The notes below the pieces were generated by a model. The model was not told the DNA's origin. It did no database searches and worked only from the letters and a program-made list of their open reading frames with translations. The position numbers were made by a program, and so were the translations under genes. Below are positions 51,293-59,555 of a DNA stretch of 64,000 nt, piece by piece (positions within the stretch are counted from its first letter, which is position 1; each line of letters opens with the position of its first letter). Origin of the DNA: Anaerofilum sp. An201 (GTDB lineage: Bacteria > Bacillota > Clostridia > Oscillospirales > Ruminococcaceae); NCBI RefSeq assembly GCF_002160015.1, contig NZ_NFJT01000006.1:1-64000 (forward strand). Direction: 5' to 3'.

Positions 51293-52894
51293 TTATTCGC
51301 TGCGTCCGAACTCGCTCAGGCGCAGGCCGTCGTTGTGCTGCAAGGCCCAGTTGATCGACCAGGGCGACGAGAACAAAATCAGCTTGTGGCCCTTCAAGTC
51401 CTCGATTCGCTTGGTGTCGCTGGTCAGGTCCAGATCCTTCGGGTCCAGGTCCTCGTTCTCGATCCAGCGGATGTGCTCGTAGGGCAGCGTCTGCATGCGG
51501 ATGTCGACGTTGTACTCGTTCTTCAGCCGGTACTCCAGCACCTCGAACTGCAAAACGCCCACAACGCCCACAATCACTTCCTCCATGCCGCCGTTCAGCT
51601 CGCGGAAGATCTGGATGGCGCCCTCCTGGGCGATCTGCTCCATGCCTTTCACGAACTGCTTGCGCTTCATGGTGTCCACCTGGGTCACGCGGGCAAAGTG
51701 CTCGGGCGCGAAGGTGGGGATGCCCTCGAAGGCAAACTTCTCCTTGCCGGTGCACAGGGTGTCGCCGATCGAGAAGATGCCCGGGTCGAACAGGCCCACG
51801 ATGTCGCCGGCATAGGCCTCGTCCACGGTGGCGCGGTCCTGCGCCATCATCTGGGTGGACTGCGCCAGCTTGATCTTCTTGCCGCCCTGCACATGGAACA
51901 CCTCCATGCCGCGGGTGAACTTGCCGCTGGTGATGCGCAGGAAGGCGATGCGGTCGCGGTGGGCCTTGTTCATGTTGGCCTGGATCTTGAAGATGAAGCC
52001 GGAGAAATCCGGGCGCATCGGGTCGATGGGGCCGATGTCGGAATTGCGGGGCAGCGGCGGGGTGGACAGGCGCAGGAAATCGGCCAGGAACGGCTCCACG
52101 CCGAAGTTGGTCAGCGCCGAGCCGAAGAACACCGGGCTGAGCGTTCCGCTCTGCACCGCCTCCAGGTCGAACTCGTAGCTGGCGCCGTCCAGCAGCTCGA
52201 TGTCCTCGGCCAGCTGCTCGTGCAGGGGGGCGGTGATCAGCTCGTCCAGACCCGGGTCGCCCAGCTCGGCCTGGATCTCGGCCACCATACGGGTGCCGTT
52301 GGCCTTGCCGTCCTCGTTCTGGAAGGCCAGGATCTTGCGGCTGTTGCGGTCGAACACGCCCTTGAACTCCTTGCCGCAGCCGATCGGCCAGTTCATCGGA
52401 TAGGTCTGGATGCCCAGCACGTTCTCGATCTCCTCCATCAGGTCGAACGGGTTCCGGGCCTCGCGGTCCATCTTGTTGATGAAGGTGAAGATGGGGATGC
52501 GGCGCAGGGTGCACACCTTGAACAGCTTGATGGTCTGGGCCTCCACGCCCTTGGCCGCGTCGATCACCATGACCGCCGAGTCGGCCGCCATCAGGGTGCG
52601 GTAGGTGTCCTCCGAGAAGTCCTGATGGCCGGGGGTGTCGAGGATGTTGATGCATTTGCCGCCGTAGTTGAACTGCAGCACCGACGAGGTGACCGAGATG
52701 CCGCGCTGCTTCTCAATCTCCATCCAGTCGCTGACGGCATGGCGGGCGTTCTGCTTGCCCTTCACGCTGCCGGCCTGCTGGATGGCGCCGCCGTAGAGCA
52801 GCAGTTTTTCGGTGAGGGTGGTTTTGCCGGCGTCCGGGTGGCTGATGATGGCAAAGGTGCGCCGGTCCCGGATGGCCTGTTCCAGTTCGGTCAT
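51293..52894 (-). CDS. prfC: Peptide chain release factor 3
   Basis: A 533-residue GTPase that recycles RF1/RF2 from the ribosome. The G motifs are complete: SHPDAGKTTLTEKL (G1), RGISVTSSV (switch), DTPGHQDFSEDTY (G3), TFINKMDREARNP (G4). The middle beta-barrel and the C-terminal GVVGVLQFEVLEYRLKNEYN (read in parts) are typical of RF3 as opposed to EF-G. It has its own promoter and appears monocistronic. Confidence 0.95.
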   Translation of the reverse strand: MTELEQAIRDRRTFAIISHPDAGKTTLTEKLLLYGGAIQQAGSVKGKQNARHAVSDWMEIEKQRGISVTSSVLQFNYGGKCINILDTPGHQDFSEDTYRTLMAADSAVMVIDAAKGVEAQTIKLFKVCTLRRIPIFTFINKMDREARNPFDLMEEIENVLGIQTYPMNWPIGCGKEFKGVFDRNSRKILAFQNEDGKANGTRMVAEIQAELGDPGLDELITAPLHEQLAEDIELLDGASYEFDLEAVQSGTLSPVFFGSALTNFGVEPFLADFLRLSTPPLPRNSDIGPIDPMRPDFSGFIFKIQANMNKAHRDRIAFLRITSGKFTRGMEVFHVQGGKKIKLAQSTQMMAQDRATVDEAYAGDIVGLFDPGIFSIGDTLCTGKEKFAFEGIPTFAPEHFARVTQVDTMKRKQFVKGMEQIAQEGAIQIFRELNGGMEEVIVGVVGVLQFEVLEYRLKNEYNVDIRMQTLPYEHIRWIENEDLDPKDLDLTSDTKRIEDLKGHKLILFSSPWSINWALQHNDGLRLSEFGRSE

Positions 52895-52965
52895 TGTATA
52901 CCTCCCAAATGTGGTGAAAAGGTGGATATCGCCGCATTTGCGGCGTTTTCAGCGCATACTTTTCT

Positions 52966-52994
52966 ATTTTACCGGGTTTCGCCGCGCATTGCAA
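52966..52994 (-). promoter_or_regulatory. Promoter of prfC
   Basis: On the minus strand: TTGCAA (52994-52989), 17-base spacer, TAAAAT (52971-52966). Confidence 0.82.
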
Positions 52995-53009
52995 GAGAAA
53001 GCGCAAAAA

Positions 53010-53035
53010 AATACCCGGCCGGGCGGGCCGGGCAT
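53010..53035 (-). terminator. Terminator of the UMF1-type MFS gene
   Basis: On the minus strand GCCCGGCC and GGCCGGGT around CGCCC, followed by ATTTTTTT. Confidence 0.7.
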
Positions 53036-53062
53036 GCCGGAAAGAAGGCCGGCGGCTCTGCG

Positions 53063-53093
53063 CGAGGGGGGCGGCTTCGACCTCATCCGCCCT
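53063..53093 (-). repeat. Decayed fragment of the interspersed repeat
   Basis: GGGGGGCGGCTTCGACCTCATCCGCCC (with breaks) matches the right-end inner part of the element at 51130-51160; the terminal hairpin is missing. Confidence 0.55.
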
Positions 53094-53098
53094 GTATC

Positions 53099-54451
53099 TT
53101 ATTTCTTTTTGTCCATCACGCGGGGCAGCACAAAGAAATACAGCCCGCCGCCGATCAGGAAGATCAGCAGCACGCTCAGCACGCCCCAGGGAGCGGCGCG
53201 CCGGGCCACCTCGGCCAGCACCTCGGCGGAGGCGTTTTCGGCGATCCCCTCCATCGCGCGGATGCGCGCGGCGGCCAGGCCGCTGGTGAAGGCCACCAGC
53301 GACGGGCCCATGATGGCCGAGAATTTGCCGAAGATGTCGTAGAAGCCGAAGAACTCGCCGGTGCGCTTTTTGTCGGGGATCAGCTTGCCGAACATGCTGC
53401 GGCTGAGCGCCTGGATACCGCCCTGGCTGGTGGCCACCAGGATGGCCAGCACCCAGAACTGCCACACGCTGCGCACAAAGAAGCCGAACACCGTGATGCC
53501 CATATAGATCACGATGCCCACGCCGATCATGAACCGGGCGCCCAGCTTTTCGGACAGGCGGATATACAGCAGGCCGAACGGCAGCCCCAAAATCTGCACC
53601 AGCAGCAGGGCCAGCAGCATCTCGGTGCTGCCCAGGCCCAGCGTGTCGCCGTAGCTGGTGGACATGTGGATGATGGTGTTCACGCCGTCGATGTAGAAGA
53701 AGTAGGCCAGCAGGAAAACGAACATCGCCTTGTGGCGGAAAATCTCGCGCACGGTGCCGCCCAGGCCGCGCAGCGCCCTGCCCACCGCGCCCTTTTCATA
53801 GGGCACATAGCTTTTCTGGTGCACGTTTTTCAGCAGCGGCAGGCTGAACACCATCCACCACACCGCCGTCAGGCCGAACACCACCGACAGGCACACCAGC
53901 ATATCCACGCCGAGGCCCGCCATCACCAAAAACACCACCAGCGGGATGGTGGAGCCGCCGATATAGCCCATCGCGTAGCCCATCGTGGACACCCGGTCCA
54001 TGCGGTCCTCGGTGGTGATGTCGGTGAGGAAGCTGTCGTAATAGAGGTTCGCGCCGGAAAATCCGATCTGGCTGGCGATGTAGAGCAAAAGCACCGTCAT
54101 GCCCACCTTTTCGGCCATCGCCTGGGTCTCAAAGGGGAGCATCGGGGTGACCGCCAGCGCCGCACAGGCCAGCACGCCCACCACCAGAAAGACGGTGAAC
54201 AGACGCTTGCGCGCGCCCTTGAAATCGCCCATCACGCCCGCCACCGGCGCCATCAGCGCGATGATGAGCATGGCGATGCTGGTGGCATAGCCCCAGGTGT
54301 TCATGCCGCTGGCCGGATTTGCGGTGAAATCCGCCACCGTGTTGTAGAAGATGGGCAGGATCGTCACGATCACCACGCTGTGCGCCGAGTTTGCCCAGTC
54401 GTACAGCATCCAGCTTTTTTCCTCTTTGGTATAGCCCTTCAGCAGGCCCAT
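53099..54451 (-). CDS. MFS transporter, UMF1/Atg22-like
   Basis: A 450-residue transporter with 12 helices of the UMF1 group related to Atg22. EEKSWMLYDWANSAHSVVI at the start and IASQIGFSGANLYYDSFLTD are strong family marks; TSQGGIQALSRSMFGKLIP is the typical later loop. The group is linked to vacuolar amino-acid efflux in yeast; bacterial substrates are unknown. The ATG at 54451 was chosen over the GTG at 54460 because AGGAG lies eight bases before it. Confidence 0.9.
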   Translation of the reverse strand: MGLLKGYTKEEKSWMLYDWANSAHSVVIVTILPIFYNTVADFTANPASGMNTWGYATSIAMLIIALMAPVAGVMGDFKGARKRLFTVFLVVGVLACAALAVTPMLPFETQAMAEKVGMTVLLLYIASQIGFSGANLYYDSFLTDITTEDRMDRVSTMGYAMGYIGGSTIPLVVFLVMAGLGVDMLVCLSVVFGLTAVWWMVFSLPLLKNVHQKSYVPYEKGAVGRALRGLGGTVREIFRHKAMFVFLLAYFFYIDGVNTIIHMSTSYGDTLGLGSTEMLLALLLVQILGLPFGLLYIRLSEKLGARFMIGVGIVIYMGITVFGFFVRSVWQFWVLAILVATSQGGIQALSRSMFGKLIPDKKRTGEFFGFYDIFGKFSAIMGPSLVAFTSGLAAARIRAMEGIAENASAEVLAEVARRAAPWGVLSVLLIFLIGGGLYFFVLPRVMDKKK

Positions 54452-54492
54452 AGCCGTCACTCCTCATTGAAATTGTATACACAGATATATTT

Positions 54493-54521
54493 AGTGTACC
54501 ATCTCGCGCCGCAGATTACAA
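54493..54521 (-). promoter_or_regulatory. Promoter of the UMF1-type MFS gene
   Basis: On the minus strand: TTGTAA (54521-54516), 17-base spacer, TACACT (54498-54493). Confidence 0.75.
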
Positions 54522-54632
54522 GAAAAGCGCCCTGGTTTTACCACGTGCCCGCACGGATTTTACCTTTTCTTTACAGCCGCGGAACCATCTGGATTTGTGG
54601 CAATTGCAACGTACATCCCGGCGGCAACCTGC

Positions 54633-54638
54633 TATACT
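54633..54638 (+). promoter_or_regulatory. Likely -10 box of the Fe-S protein gene
   Basis: TATACT, 33 bases before the ATG. No convincing -35 box is seen; TTGCAA at 54605-54610 is 22 bases away. Confidence 0.4.
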
Positions 54639-54670
54639 GAAGGCACGATCTTTTACCGGGAGGTTTTTTT

Positions 54671-55339
54671 ATGATCCGACGCATCATCCAAATCGACGAA
54701 GAAGCATGCAACGGCTGCGGCGCCTGCGCGCGCGCCTGCCACGAGGGGGCCATCGGCATGGTGGACGGCAAAGCGCGCCTTCTGCGGGACGACTACTGCG
54801 ACGGCCTGGGCGACTGTCTGCCCGCCTGCCCCACCGGGGCCATCACCTTTGTGGAGCGGGAAGCCGCCGCCTACGACGAAGCGGCGGTGCAGCGCAGCAA
54901 AGCGGCGGGATGTGCCTGCCCGGGCAGCACGGCGCGCACGCTGGACCCCGCTGCCGCGGCCGGAATGGGCGCGCCCAGCCAGCTGCGCCAGTGGCCGGTG
55001 CAGATCAGGCTGGCACCGCCCAGCGCGCCCTGGATGCAGGGGGCGGACCTGCTGATCGCCGCCGACTGCACCGCCTATGCCTGCGGGGATTTCCACGCGC
55101 GGTTCATGGCGGGGAAGGTGACGCTGGTGGGCTGCCCGAAGCTGGACGGGGTGGACTACGCCGAAAAGCTGGCGGCGATCCTGTCGGCCAACGACATCCG
55201 CAGCCTGACGGTGGTGCGGATGGAGGTGCCCTGCTGCGGCGGCATCCAGCAGGCGGCGCTGCGCGCGGTGCAGCACAGCGGCAAACGCATCCCGCTGCGC
55301 GTGGTCACCCTGAAAACGAACGGCGAGGTGCTGGGCTGA
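54671..55339 (+). CDS. Ferredoxin-like Fe-S protein with a C-terminal Cys-rich domain
   Basis: A 222-residue cytoplasmic protein. Residues 1-62 form a two-cluster ferredoxin domain: CNGCGACARACHEGAI is complete, while CDGLGDCLPACPTGAI has Leu in the place of the second Cys. A linker with AGCACPGS follows, and the last 110 residues (AADCTAYACGDFHARFM, LVGCPKL, MEVPCCGGIQQA) hold six further Cys. Similar proteins occur in many clostridia; the role is not established, electron transfer being likely. The start follows GGGAGG. It diverges from the MFS gene. Confidence 0.82.
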   Translation: MIRRIIQIDEEACNGCGACARACHEGAIGMVDGKARLLRDDYCDGLGDCLPACPTGAITFVEREAAAYDEAAVQRSKAAGCACPGSTARTLDPAAAAGMGAPSQLRQWPVQIRLAPPSAPWMQGADLLIAADCTAYACGDFHARFMAGKVTLVGCPKLDGVDYAEKLAAILSANDIRSLTVVRMEVPCCGGIQQAALRAVQHSGKRIPLRVVTLKTNGEVLG

Positions 55340-55373
55340 ACGTCGGGGGACAGCACCGGCGGTTTCCTCCAAA

Positions 55374-55487
55374 GGCTTCCCCCTGGGGGGAAGCTGTCGC
55401 CCACAGGGCGACGGATGAGGGGGAGTCTTCCGGCTCACGCAGACCTCCGCAAGGGCGCGGCCCCCGCAAACCGGCCGCTTTGTGCAG
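55374..55487. repeat. Composite repeat element, copy 8
   Basis: Left end 55374-55426 (GGCTTCCCCC ... ACGGATGAGGGG). The inner 61 bases (55427-55487) are the reverse complement of 58501-58561 with two mismatches. The right end is reduced to ACGGATGCGGTCGAGG (55493-55508). Confidence 0.85.
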
Positions 55488-55556
55488 ACGGCACGGATGC
55501 GGTCGAGGCCCGGTTTTTCGCCCGCGCCGCCCGGAAAGCCCGCATACGAACAGCAA

Positions 55557-55602
55557 AGAAAAAAGGCACGCGCCGGTCTTTTCACCGGCGCGTGCCTTTT
55601 TT
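55557..55602. terminator. Terminator before the SGNH hydrolase stop
   Basis: AAAAGGCACGCGCCGGT pairs with ACCGGCGCGTGCCTTTT around CTTTTC, A- and T-runs on both sides. Confidence 0.88.
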
Positions 55603-55618
55603 GGCCGCGGAATGCAGG

Positions 55619-56254
55619 TTATCCCAGCAGCCGCCGCACCTCGGCGGCAAGGGCCTCAGCCAGGGCGGCGTGGCTTTCGGGCTGCATGTGGATCTTGTCC
55701 TCCTCGCTGGGATGGGCCACCGTGGCGGCGTCGAAGAAGGCCACCCCCTGCCGCGCCGCTTCCCGGCGCATCCACTCGCCCAGCAGCAGCGATTTCTCAT
55801 ACGACGCGCGGTTGAAGCCGGTGCAGCAGCTGTGTTCCACGTCGGGATGCAGCTGGATGGGCGACACCAGCAGCACCTGCGGGCGGGGATAGCAGTCGCC
55901 GTAGGGATAGTCCAGGACCATCCGCGCCAGCTGCCCTGCACCGGCGGCGATGTCCGCCGGCAGCGCCGAAAAGCGGGTCTTCATATCGTTGGTGCCCAGC
56001 ATCAGGATCACCAGGTCCAGCGGCTTGTGGCTGGCCAGCGCCACCGGCAGCGATTTGCGGCCGTTCTTGTCCAGCTCCAGAAAATCCTCCCATACGGTGG
56101 TGCGCCCGCCGCAGCCCTCCTCGATGATGCGGTAATCGCTTCCCAGCAGCGCTTGCAGACGCCCGGTCCAGCGCACATCCAGCGGCCAGCGCCCGCCGCC
56201 CGGGATGCTGCCGAAGGTGTTGGAATCGCCGTAGCACAGGATGTTTTTTTGCAT
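55619..56254 (-). CDS. SGNH/GDSL-family hydrolase
   Basis: A 211-residue esterase-type hydrolase. Block I is LCYGDSNTFG with the nucleophile Ser; block II Gly lies in EEGCGGRTT; block III is MLGTNDMK; the Asp/His pair is in SEEDKIHM near the end. No signal peptide is visible, so it is probably cytoplasmic. Substrate unknown; lipase/arylesterase and carbohydrate deacetylase are both possible. It starts one base after the WYL regulator stops, on the same strand, so the two form an operon. Confidence 0.9.
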   Translation of the reverse strand: MQKNILCYGDSNTFGSIPGGGRWPLDVRWTGRLQALLGSDYRIIEEGCGGRTTVWEDFLELDKNGRKSLPVALASHKPLDLVILMLGTNDMKTRFSALPADIAAGAGQLARMVLDYPYGDCYPRPQVLLVSPIQLHPDVEHSCCTGFNRASYEKSLLLGEWMRREAARQGVAFFDAATVAHPSEEDKIHMQPESHAALAEALAAEVRRLLG

Positions 56255-56255
56255 C

Positions 56256-57260
56256 TCAGTTCTCTCCTTCTGTCTGCGCGGCCAGTGTGCGGTGCAGCCG
56301 CGCGCGGTATTCCTCCCGCACCGAGGGAGGCGACAAGATCCGCATCCGGTCCCCAAAGCCGAACACCCACGCGAAAAACTGCGGGCTCACCGACACCAGC
56401 ACCTGCACGGTGAAGCCGGTGCGGTCGGGGTCGGGCAGGATGACAGCGTCCATGCCGAAGCGGTCGCGCACCGCGTTCGCCAGTTCGGTGCCGCAGTGCA
56501 GCTGCACCCGCTCCTCCCGCCCGCCGTACATCCCGAACATCCGCTTGGCGTAGCTGGAGGGATGGGCGTCCTCGAAGGCCTGCCGCCCCAGGCGCTCCGC
56601 CTCCTCCTCGCGGGCGTTGTCGATGCGGTCGATGCGGAAGTGCTTGATGCGCCCGGCCGCCGCGTCGAAGGCCACCAGATAGTAGTTGTCGTCCTGGAAG
56701 ATCAGCGCCCAGGGGCTGGCCAGATAGCGCTGCCCGCCGTGGCGGTGCGCCCGGCCCTCCAGCGTCCAGTCGATGTACTGGAACGACACCTGCCGGTCGT
56801 GCAGGATGGCCTCGTTCAGCTGGTCCAGCGTGTAGTAGATGCGCTGGTTCTCGGCCTTCGCCACCGGCCCGGCGCGCCAGATCTGGCGGCGCAGCTGTTC
56901 GGCCTGCCAGCGGCTGGCCTGCCCGGCCAGCTTTTCGGTCAGCTGGGCGGCCTTTTCGGCTGTCAGGAACCGGCTGCTCTGCACCATGTCCACCAGCATG
57001 CTCAGCTCGGGCAGCTCGAAGCTGCGGCCACCCAGCGCGCAGCCCTGGCGGTCGCGGCCCAGCGGCAGGATGTCGAACCCGAATTCCTCCTCCAGTGTTT
57101 TCAGGTCGCTGTATATGCTCTTTCGCTCGGCCGTGATGCCCCGCGCCTGCAGCTTTTCCAGCAGCTGCGGCACGGTGAGCCGGTGGTCGAGGTCGGTTTC
57201 CGTCCACAAAATCTGCAGCAGGTGCAGCAGTTTGGCCTTTTGCCCCGCGTTTCTCGGCAT
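56256..57260 (-). CDS. WYL-domain transcription regulator
   Basis: A 334-residue regulator with an N-terminal HTH_11-type helix-turn-helix (LTVPQLLEKLQARGITAERK-SIYSDLKTLEE) and a WYL domain at about residues 145-225 (ISFQY-like VSFQYIDWTLEGR, SPWALIFQDDNYYLVAF) followed by the WCX extension. WYL domains bind ligands or nucleic acid. It probably controls its own operon and, through the shared promoter region, the divergent gene. ATG at 57260 gives the usual start. Confidence 0.9.
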   Translation of the reverse strand: MPRNAGQKAKLLHLLQILWTETDLDHRLTVPQLLEKLQARGITAERKSIYSDLKTLEEEFGFDILPLGRDRQGCALGGRSFELPELSMLVDMVQSSRFLTAEKAAQLTEKLAGQASRWQAEQLRRQIWRAGPVAKAENQRIYYTLDQLNEAILHDRQVSFQYIDWTLEGRAHRHGGQRYLASPWALIFQDDNYYLVAFDAAAGRIKHFRIDRIDNAREEEAERLGRQAFEDAHPSSYAKRMFGMYGGREERVQLHCGTELANAVRDRFGMDAVILPDPDRTGFTVQVLVSVSPQFFAWVFGFGDRMRILSPPSVREEYRARLHRTLAAQTEGEN

Positions 57261-57292
57261 GGGATAGGCTCCTTTCCGGCAAAGTTTCTCTC

Positions 57293-57321
57293 AGTATACC
57301 ACGCGCGCAAAAGAATGGCAA
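57293..57321 (-). promoter_or_regulatory. Promoter of the WYL/SGNH operon
   Basis: On the minus strand: TTGCCA (57321-57316), 17-base spacer, TATACT (57298-57293). The -35 box is the same six bases as that of the divergent promoter. Confidence 0.8.
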
Positions 57322-57344
57322 TTCCTGGAAGGATATGATACAAT
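57316..57344 (+). promoter_or_regulatory. Promoter of the nucleoid-associated protein gene
   Basis: TGGCAA (57316-57321), 17-base spacer, TACAAT (57339-57344). Confidence 0.75.
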
Positions 57345-57378
57345 ATTGCACACAGAAAAGCAAAGGAGAGGATAGCGT

Positions 57379-58362
57379 ATGGAGATCCAGGTACAGGCGG
57401 CGATCCTGCATGTGCTGGACACGGCGGCCGACGAGCCGCTGCTGGCCGACGTCCCGCTGGCGGCCGACGAAGAGACCGCGCGGTATCTGGCGGGGCATCT
57501 GCAGCGGGCGTTCGGCAGCGAGGAGGCGCGGGACTGCAGCTTCCGGGACGACTCCCCCCTGCCGCCGGTGCTGGCCGGGGCGGCGGAGGATTTCGTGGGC
57601 GCCACCCGGAAGATCGCGCAGGAGTGGTTCCGTCTGATGAGCCAGTGGCCGGCCATCCCGGCGGCCGACGTGCTGTTTGCGCTGGCGGATGTGGACGGCG
57701 TGCCCTGTGTGGCGGCGCTGAAGCTGAACTACAAAGCGGCCTGGCTGCATCAGAGCCGTCTGGACAGCGGGGTGGCGAACCTGCTGGTGCGCCAGCCTGC
57801 GGCGCTGCCGGGGCCGTCCGGCAAGGCGGACGAGGCCTTTTTTGCGGCGCTGGACGGGAGCATCTGCCGCGTGATCGAGAAAAAATACGAGATCGACGGC
57901 CGCAAGTCGGCCTATCTGTGCAGCCATCTGCTGGCGGCGCACAGCGGCTATTCCCCCCGCGAAAAGCTGGAGGTGGTGCGCGCGGCGGCGGTGGAGGTGA
58001 ACCAGCAGTTCTACGGCAGCCTGGGCATGGACGAACCGGCGGTGGACGCGGCGCTCCTGCAGCTGTGCGAGACGGCCGAGGCCCCGCCCACGGCGGGGGA
58101 GATCTGCGAGGCGCTGTACGGCGAGGTCCCCCACGCGCGGGAGGCGTTCGAGAAGGTGCTGGAGGAGAAGGCGGTGGCGGCGGCCGAGCCGGTGGCCATC
58201 CTGCCCGCGGCGGTGCGCCGGATGGAGCACCAGAAGCTGAAGTCGTACAGCGGCGTGGAGGTGAAGGTGCCGGTGGAGGTCTACAAGGACCCGGCGGCGG
58301 TGGAGTTCATCCGCAACGAGGACGGCACCACCTCGCTGCTCATCAAAAATATCCTGGTGTAA
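57379..58362 (+). CDS. Nucleoid-associated protein, NdpA/YejK family
   Basis: A 327-residue protein of the 37-kDa nucleoid-associated family. The N-terminal MEIQVQAAILHVLDTAADEP and VLFALADVDGVPCVAALKLNYK fit the family, as does the C-terminal KLKSYSGVEVKVPVEVYKDP ... FIRNEDGTTSLLIKNI. In E. coli the homologue binds DNA loosely; function in Firmicutes is unknown. It is monocistronic and shares its -35 region with the WYL regulator. Confidence 0.88.
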   Translation: MEIQVQAAILHVLDTAADEPLLADVPLAADEETARYLAGHLQRAFGSEEARDCSFRDDSPLPPVLAGAAEDFVGATRKIAQEWFRLMSQWPAIPAADVLFALADVDGVPCVAALKLNYKAAWLHQSRLDSGVANLLVRQPAALPGPSGKADEAFFAALDGSICRVIEKKYEIDGRKSAYLCSHLLAAHSGYSPREKLEVVRAAAVEVNQQFYGSLGMDEPAVDAALLQLCETAEAPPTAGEICEALYGEVPHAREAFEKVLEEKAVAAAEPVAILPAAVRRMEHQKLKSYSGVEVKVPVEVYKDPAAVEFIRNEDGTTSLLIKNILV

Positions 58363-58370
58363 GATCAAGA

Positions 58371-58408
58371 AAAGAGACGGCCGGAGCATGTCCGGCCGTC
58401 TCTTTGTA
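58371..58408 (+). terminator. Terminator of the nucleoid-associated protein gene
   Basis: AAAGAGACGGCCGGA-GCATG-TCCGGCCGTCTCTTT. Confidence 0.9.
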
Positions 58409-58436
58409 TGGAAAAACGGATTCGCAGAGGAGCGAA

Positions 58437-58617
58437 CGCCTTCCCCTGGCAGGGGAAGGTGCCCCCGTAAGGGGGGCGGATGAGGTCGAGTCTATGCCGT
58501 CTGCACAAAGCGGCCGGTTCGCGGGGGCCGCGCCCTTGCGGAGGTCTGCGTGAACCGGAAGCTCTCCCCTCATCCGTCGTCCTGTGGGCGGCAGCTTCCC
58601 CCCAGGGGGAAGCCTTT
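58437..58617. repeat. Composite inverted-end repeat element, copy 9
   Basis: Left end 58437-58492 (CGCCTTCCCC-N5-GGGGAAGG ... GGATGAGGTCGAG), inner part 58501-58561 (inverted copy of 55427-55487), right end 58562-58617. A further half end (CCTCCCCTTGCCGGGGGAAGGC, broken) lies at 58653-58674. It fills most of 58363-58673. Confidence 0.88.
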
Positions 58618-58673
58618 GGAGGAAACCGCAGGTGCTGTCCCTTCCCGAACGCCCTCCCCTTGCCGGGGGAAGG

Positions 58674-58844
58674 CTATTCCTGCCGCTCGCTGTCCGGGTC
58701 CTGTTTGGCGCCCTGCGGCGGCTTCTGCTCCTCGGCGCCCTGTTCGCCGTCCGGGACGGCCCTGTCTTTGCGGCGCACCAGCTGGGCAAAGCTGCGGTCC
58801 CGGGTGAAAAAGCGGCGGTAGGGGCTTTCGGGACGCGCCGTCAC
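58674..58844 (-). CDS. 56-residue hydrophilic ORF behind the plsC operon
   Basis: The GTG at 58844 overlaps the stop of the upstream gene (GTGA), with GGGAG seven bases before it. The peptide starts VTARPESPYRRFFTRDRSFA and ends in a Gln/Glu/Lys-rich tail (EQKPPQGAKQDPDSERQE). It is strongly charged with no helix for membranes. No family is recognised. The stop merges into a repeat fragment, so the 3' end may have been altered by it. Confidence 0.5.
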   Translation of the reverse strand: MTARPESPYRRFFTRDRSFAQLVRRKDRAVPDGEQGAEEQKPPQGAKQDPDSERQE

Positions 58845-59551
58845 GGCTGCACTCCCGTCAGCGCCGCGAACAGCGCGTTGCTCGCGGCGATGTTGGCGGC
58901 GTTCTCCTCGTCGGCCAGCAGCTCGTCGTTGAGGCCCCGGCGCACCAGCGTGAAGCCCTCCAGATATTTGCCGCCGTCCTCGCTCTCGCCGGTGGCAATG
59001 TTCTGGGTGGTCAGATCCAGCCCGGCAAAGCCCTCGGCCTCCTCCAGCGGCACCAGCACCGCCCCGTTCGCCTCCGAGAAGCAGTCGTAGTATTCGTCCA
59101 TCAGCGCGGGGTTGTCCATCAGGAACACCACGCTCTGGGCCACCTGCAGGTCGGTGACCATCTTCACGCTGCTGGCCATCTGGGTGGCGTAGTCCACCTG
59201 CTCGCCCTCGTCAAAGTTCAGGTTGTACTGGTTCACCGTCACCATCTGCCGGCCGTCGCCGTTCAGGTCGGGCACCAGCCCCGCCTCCACCAGCGCGTCG
59301 CCCAGGCGGTTGGTCACCGCGTCGGGGATGCCTTTCTGGCAGACCACCGCGATGTTGAGGTCCGGCTCCACCTTGCCCACCACGTCGGCGATGAAGATGC
59401 CCACGACCACCACGAGCAGCAGCCCTGCCGCGATCTTCCATTTGTTGTAGTACCAGAAATTCGCCCGCTTTTCCTTGGGGGTGAGGGGCTTTTCCTCGTC
59501 CGGCTTCAGGTCCTCGGGCTTGATGTTCAGGGTGTAGCGTGCGCTTGCCAT
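58841..59551 (-). CDS. Hypothetical single-pass membrane protein
   Basis: A 236-residue protein. The N-terminal 37 residues are charged and cytoplasmic (KPEDLKPDEEKPLTPKEKRA), followed by YYNKWKIAAGLLLVVVVGIF-type anchor (about 34-56) and an extracytoplasmic domain of 180 residues beginning VEPDLNIAVVCQKGIPD. The domain looks alpha/beta with no motif I know. It starts five bases after plsC stops and is followed by a coupled small ORF, so it belongs to that operon. Such proteins are common in Ruminococcaceae but uncharacterised. Confidence 0.75.
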   Translation of the reverse strand: MASARYTLNIKPEDLKPDEEKPLTPKEKRANFWYYNKWKIAAGLLLVVVVGIFIADVVGKVEPDLNIAVVCQKGIPDAVTNRLGDALVEAGLVPDLNGDGRQMVTVNQYNLNFDEGEQVDYATQMASSVKMVTDLQVAQSVVFLMDNPALMDEYYDCFSEANGAVLVPLEEAEGFAGLDLTTQNIATGESEDGGKYLEGFTLVRRGLNDELLADEENAANIAASNALFAALTGVQP

Positions 59552-59555
59552 ATCG

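Noticed and set aside
51281-54640. Open frame of 1119 codons on the plus strand
   Set aside because: Antisense to prfC and the UMF1-type transporter, both with full motifs and promoters; composition is that of a shadow frame.
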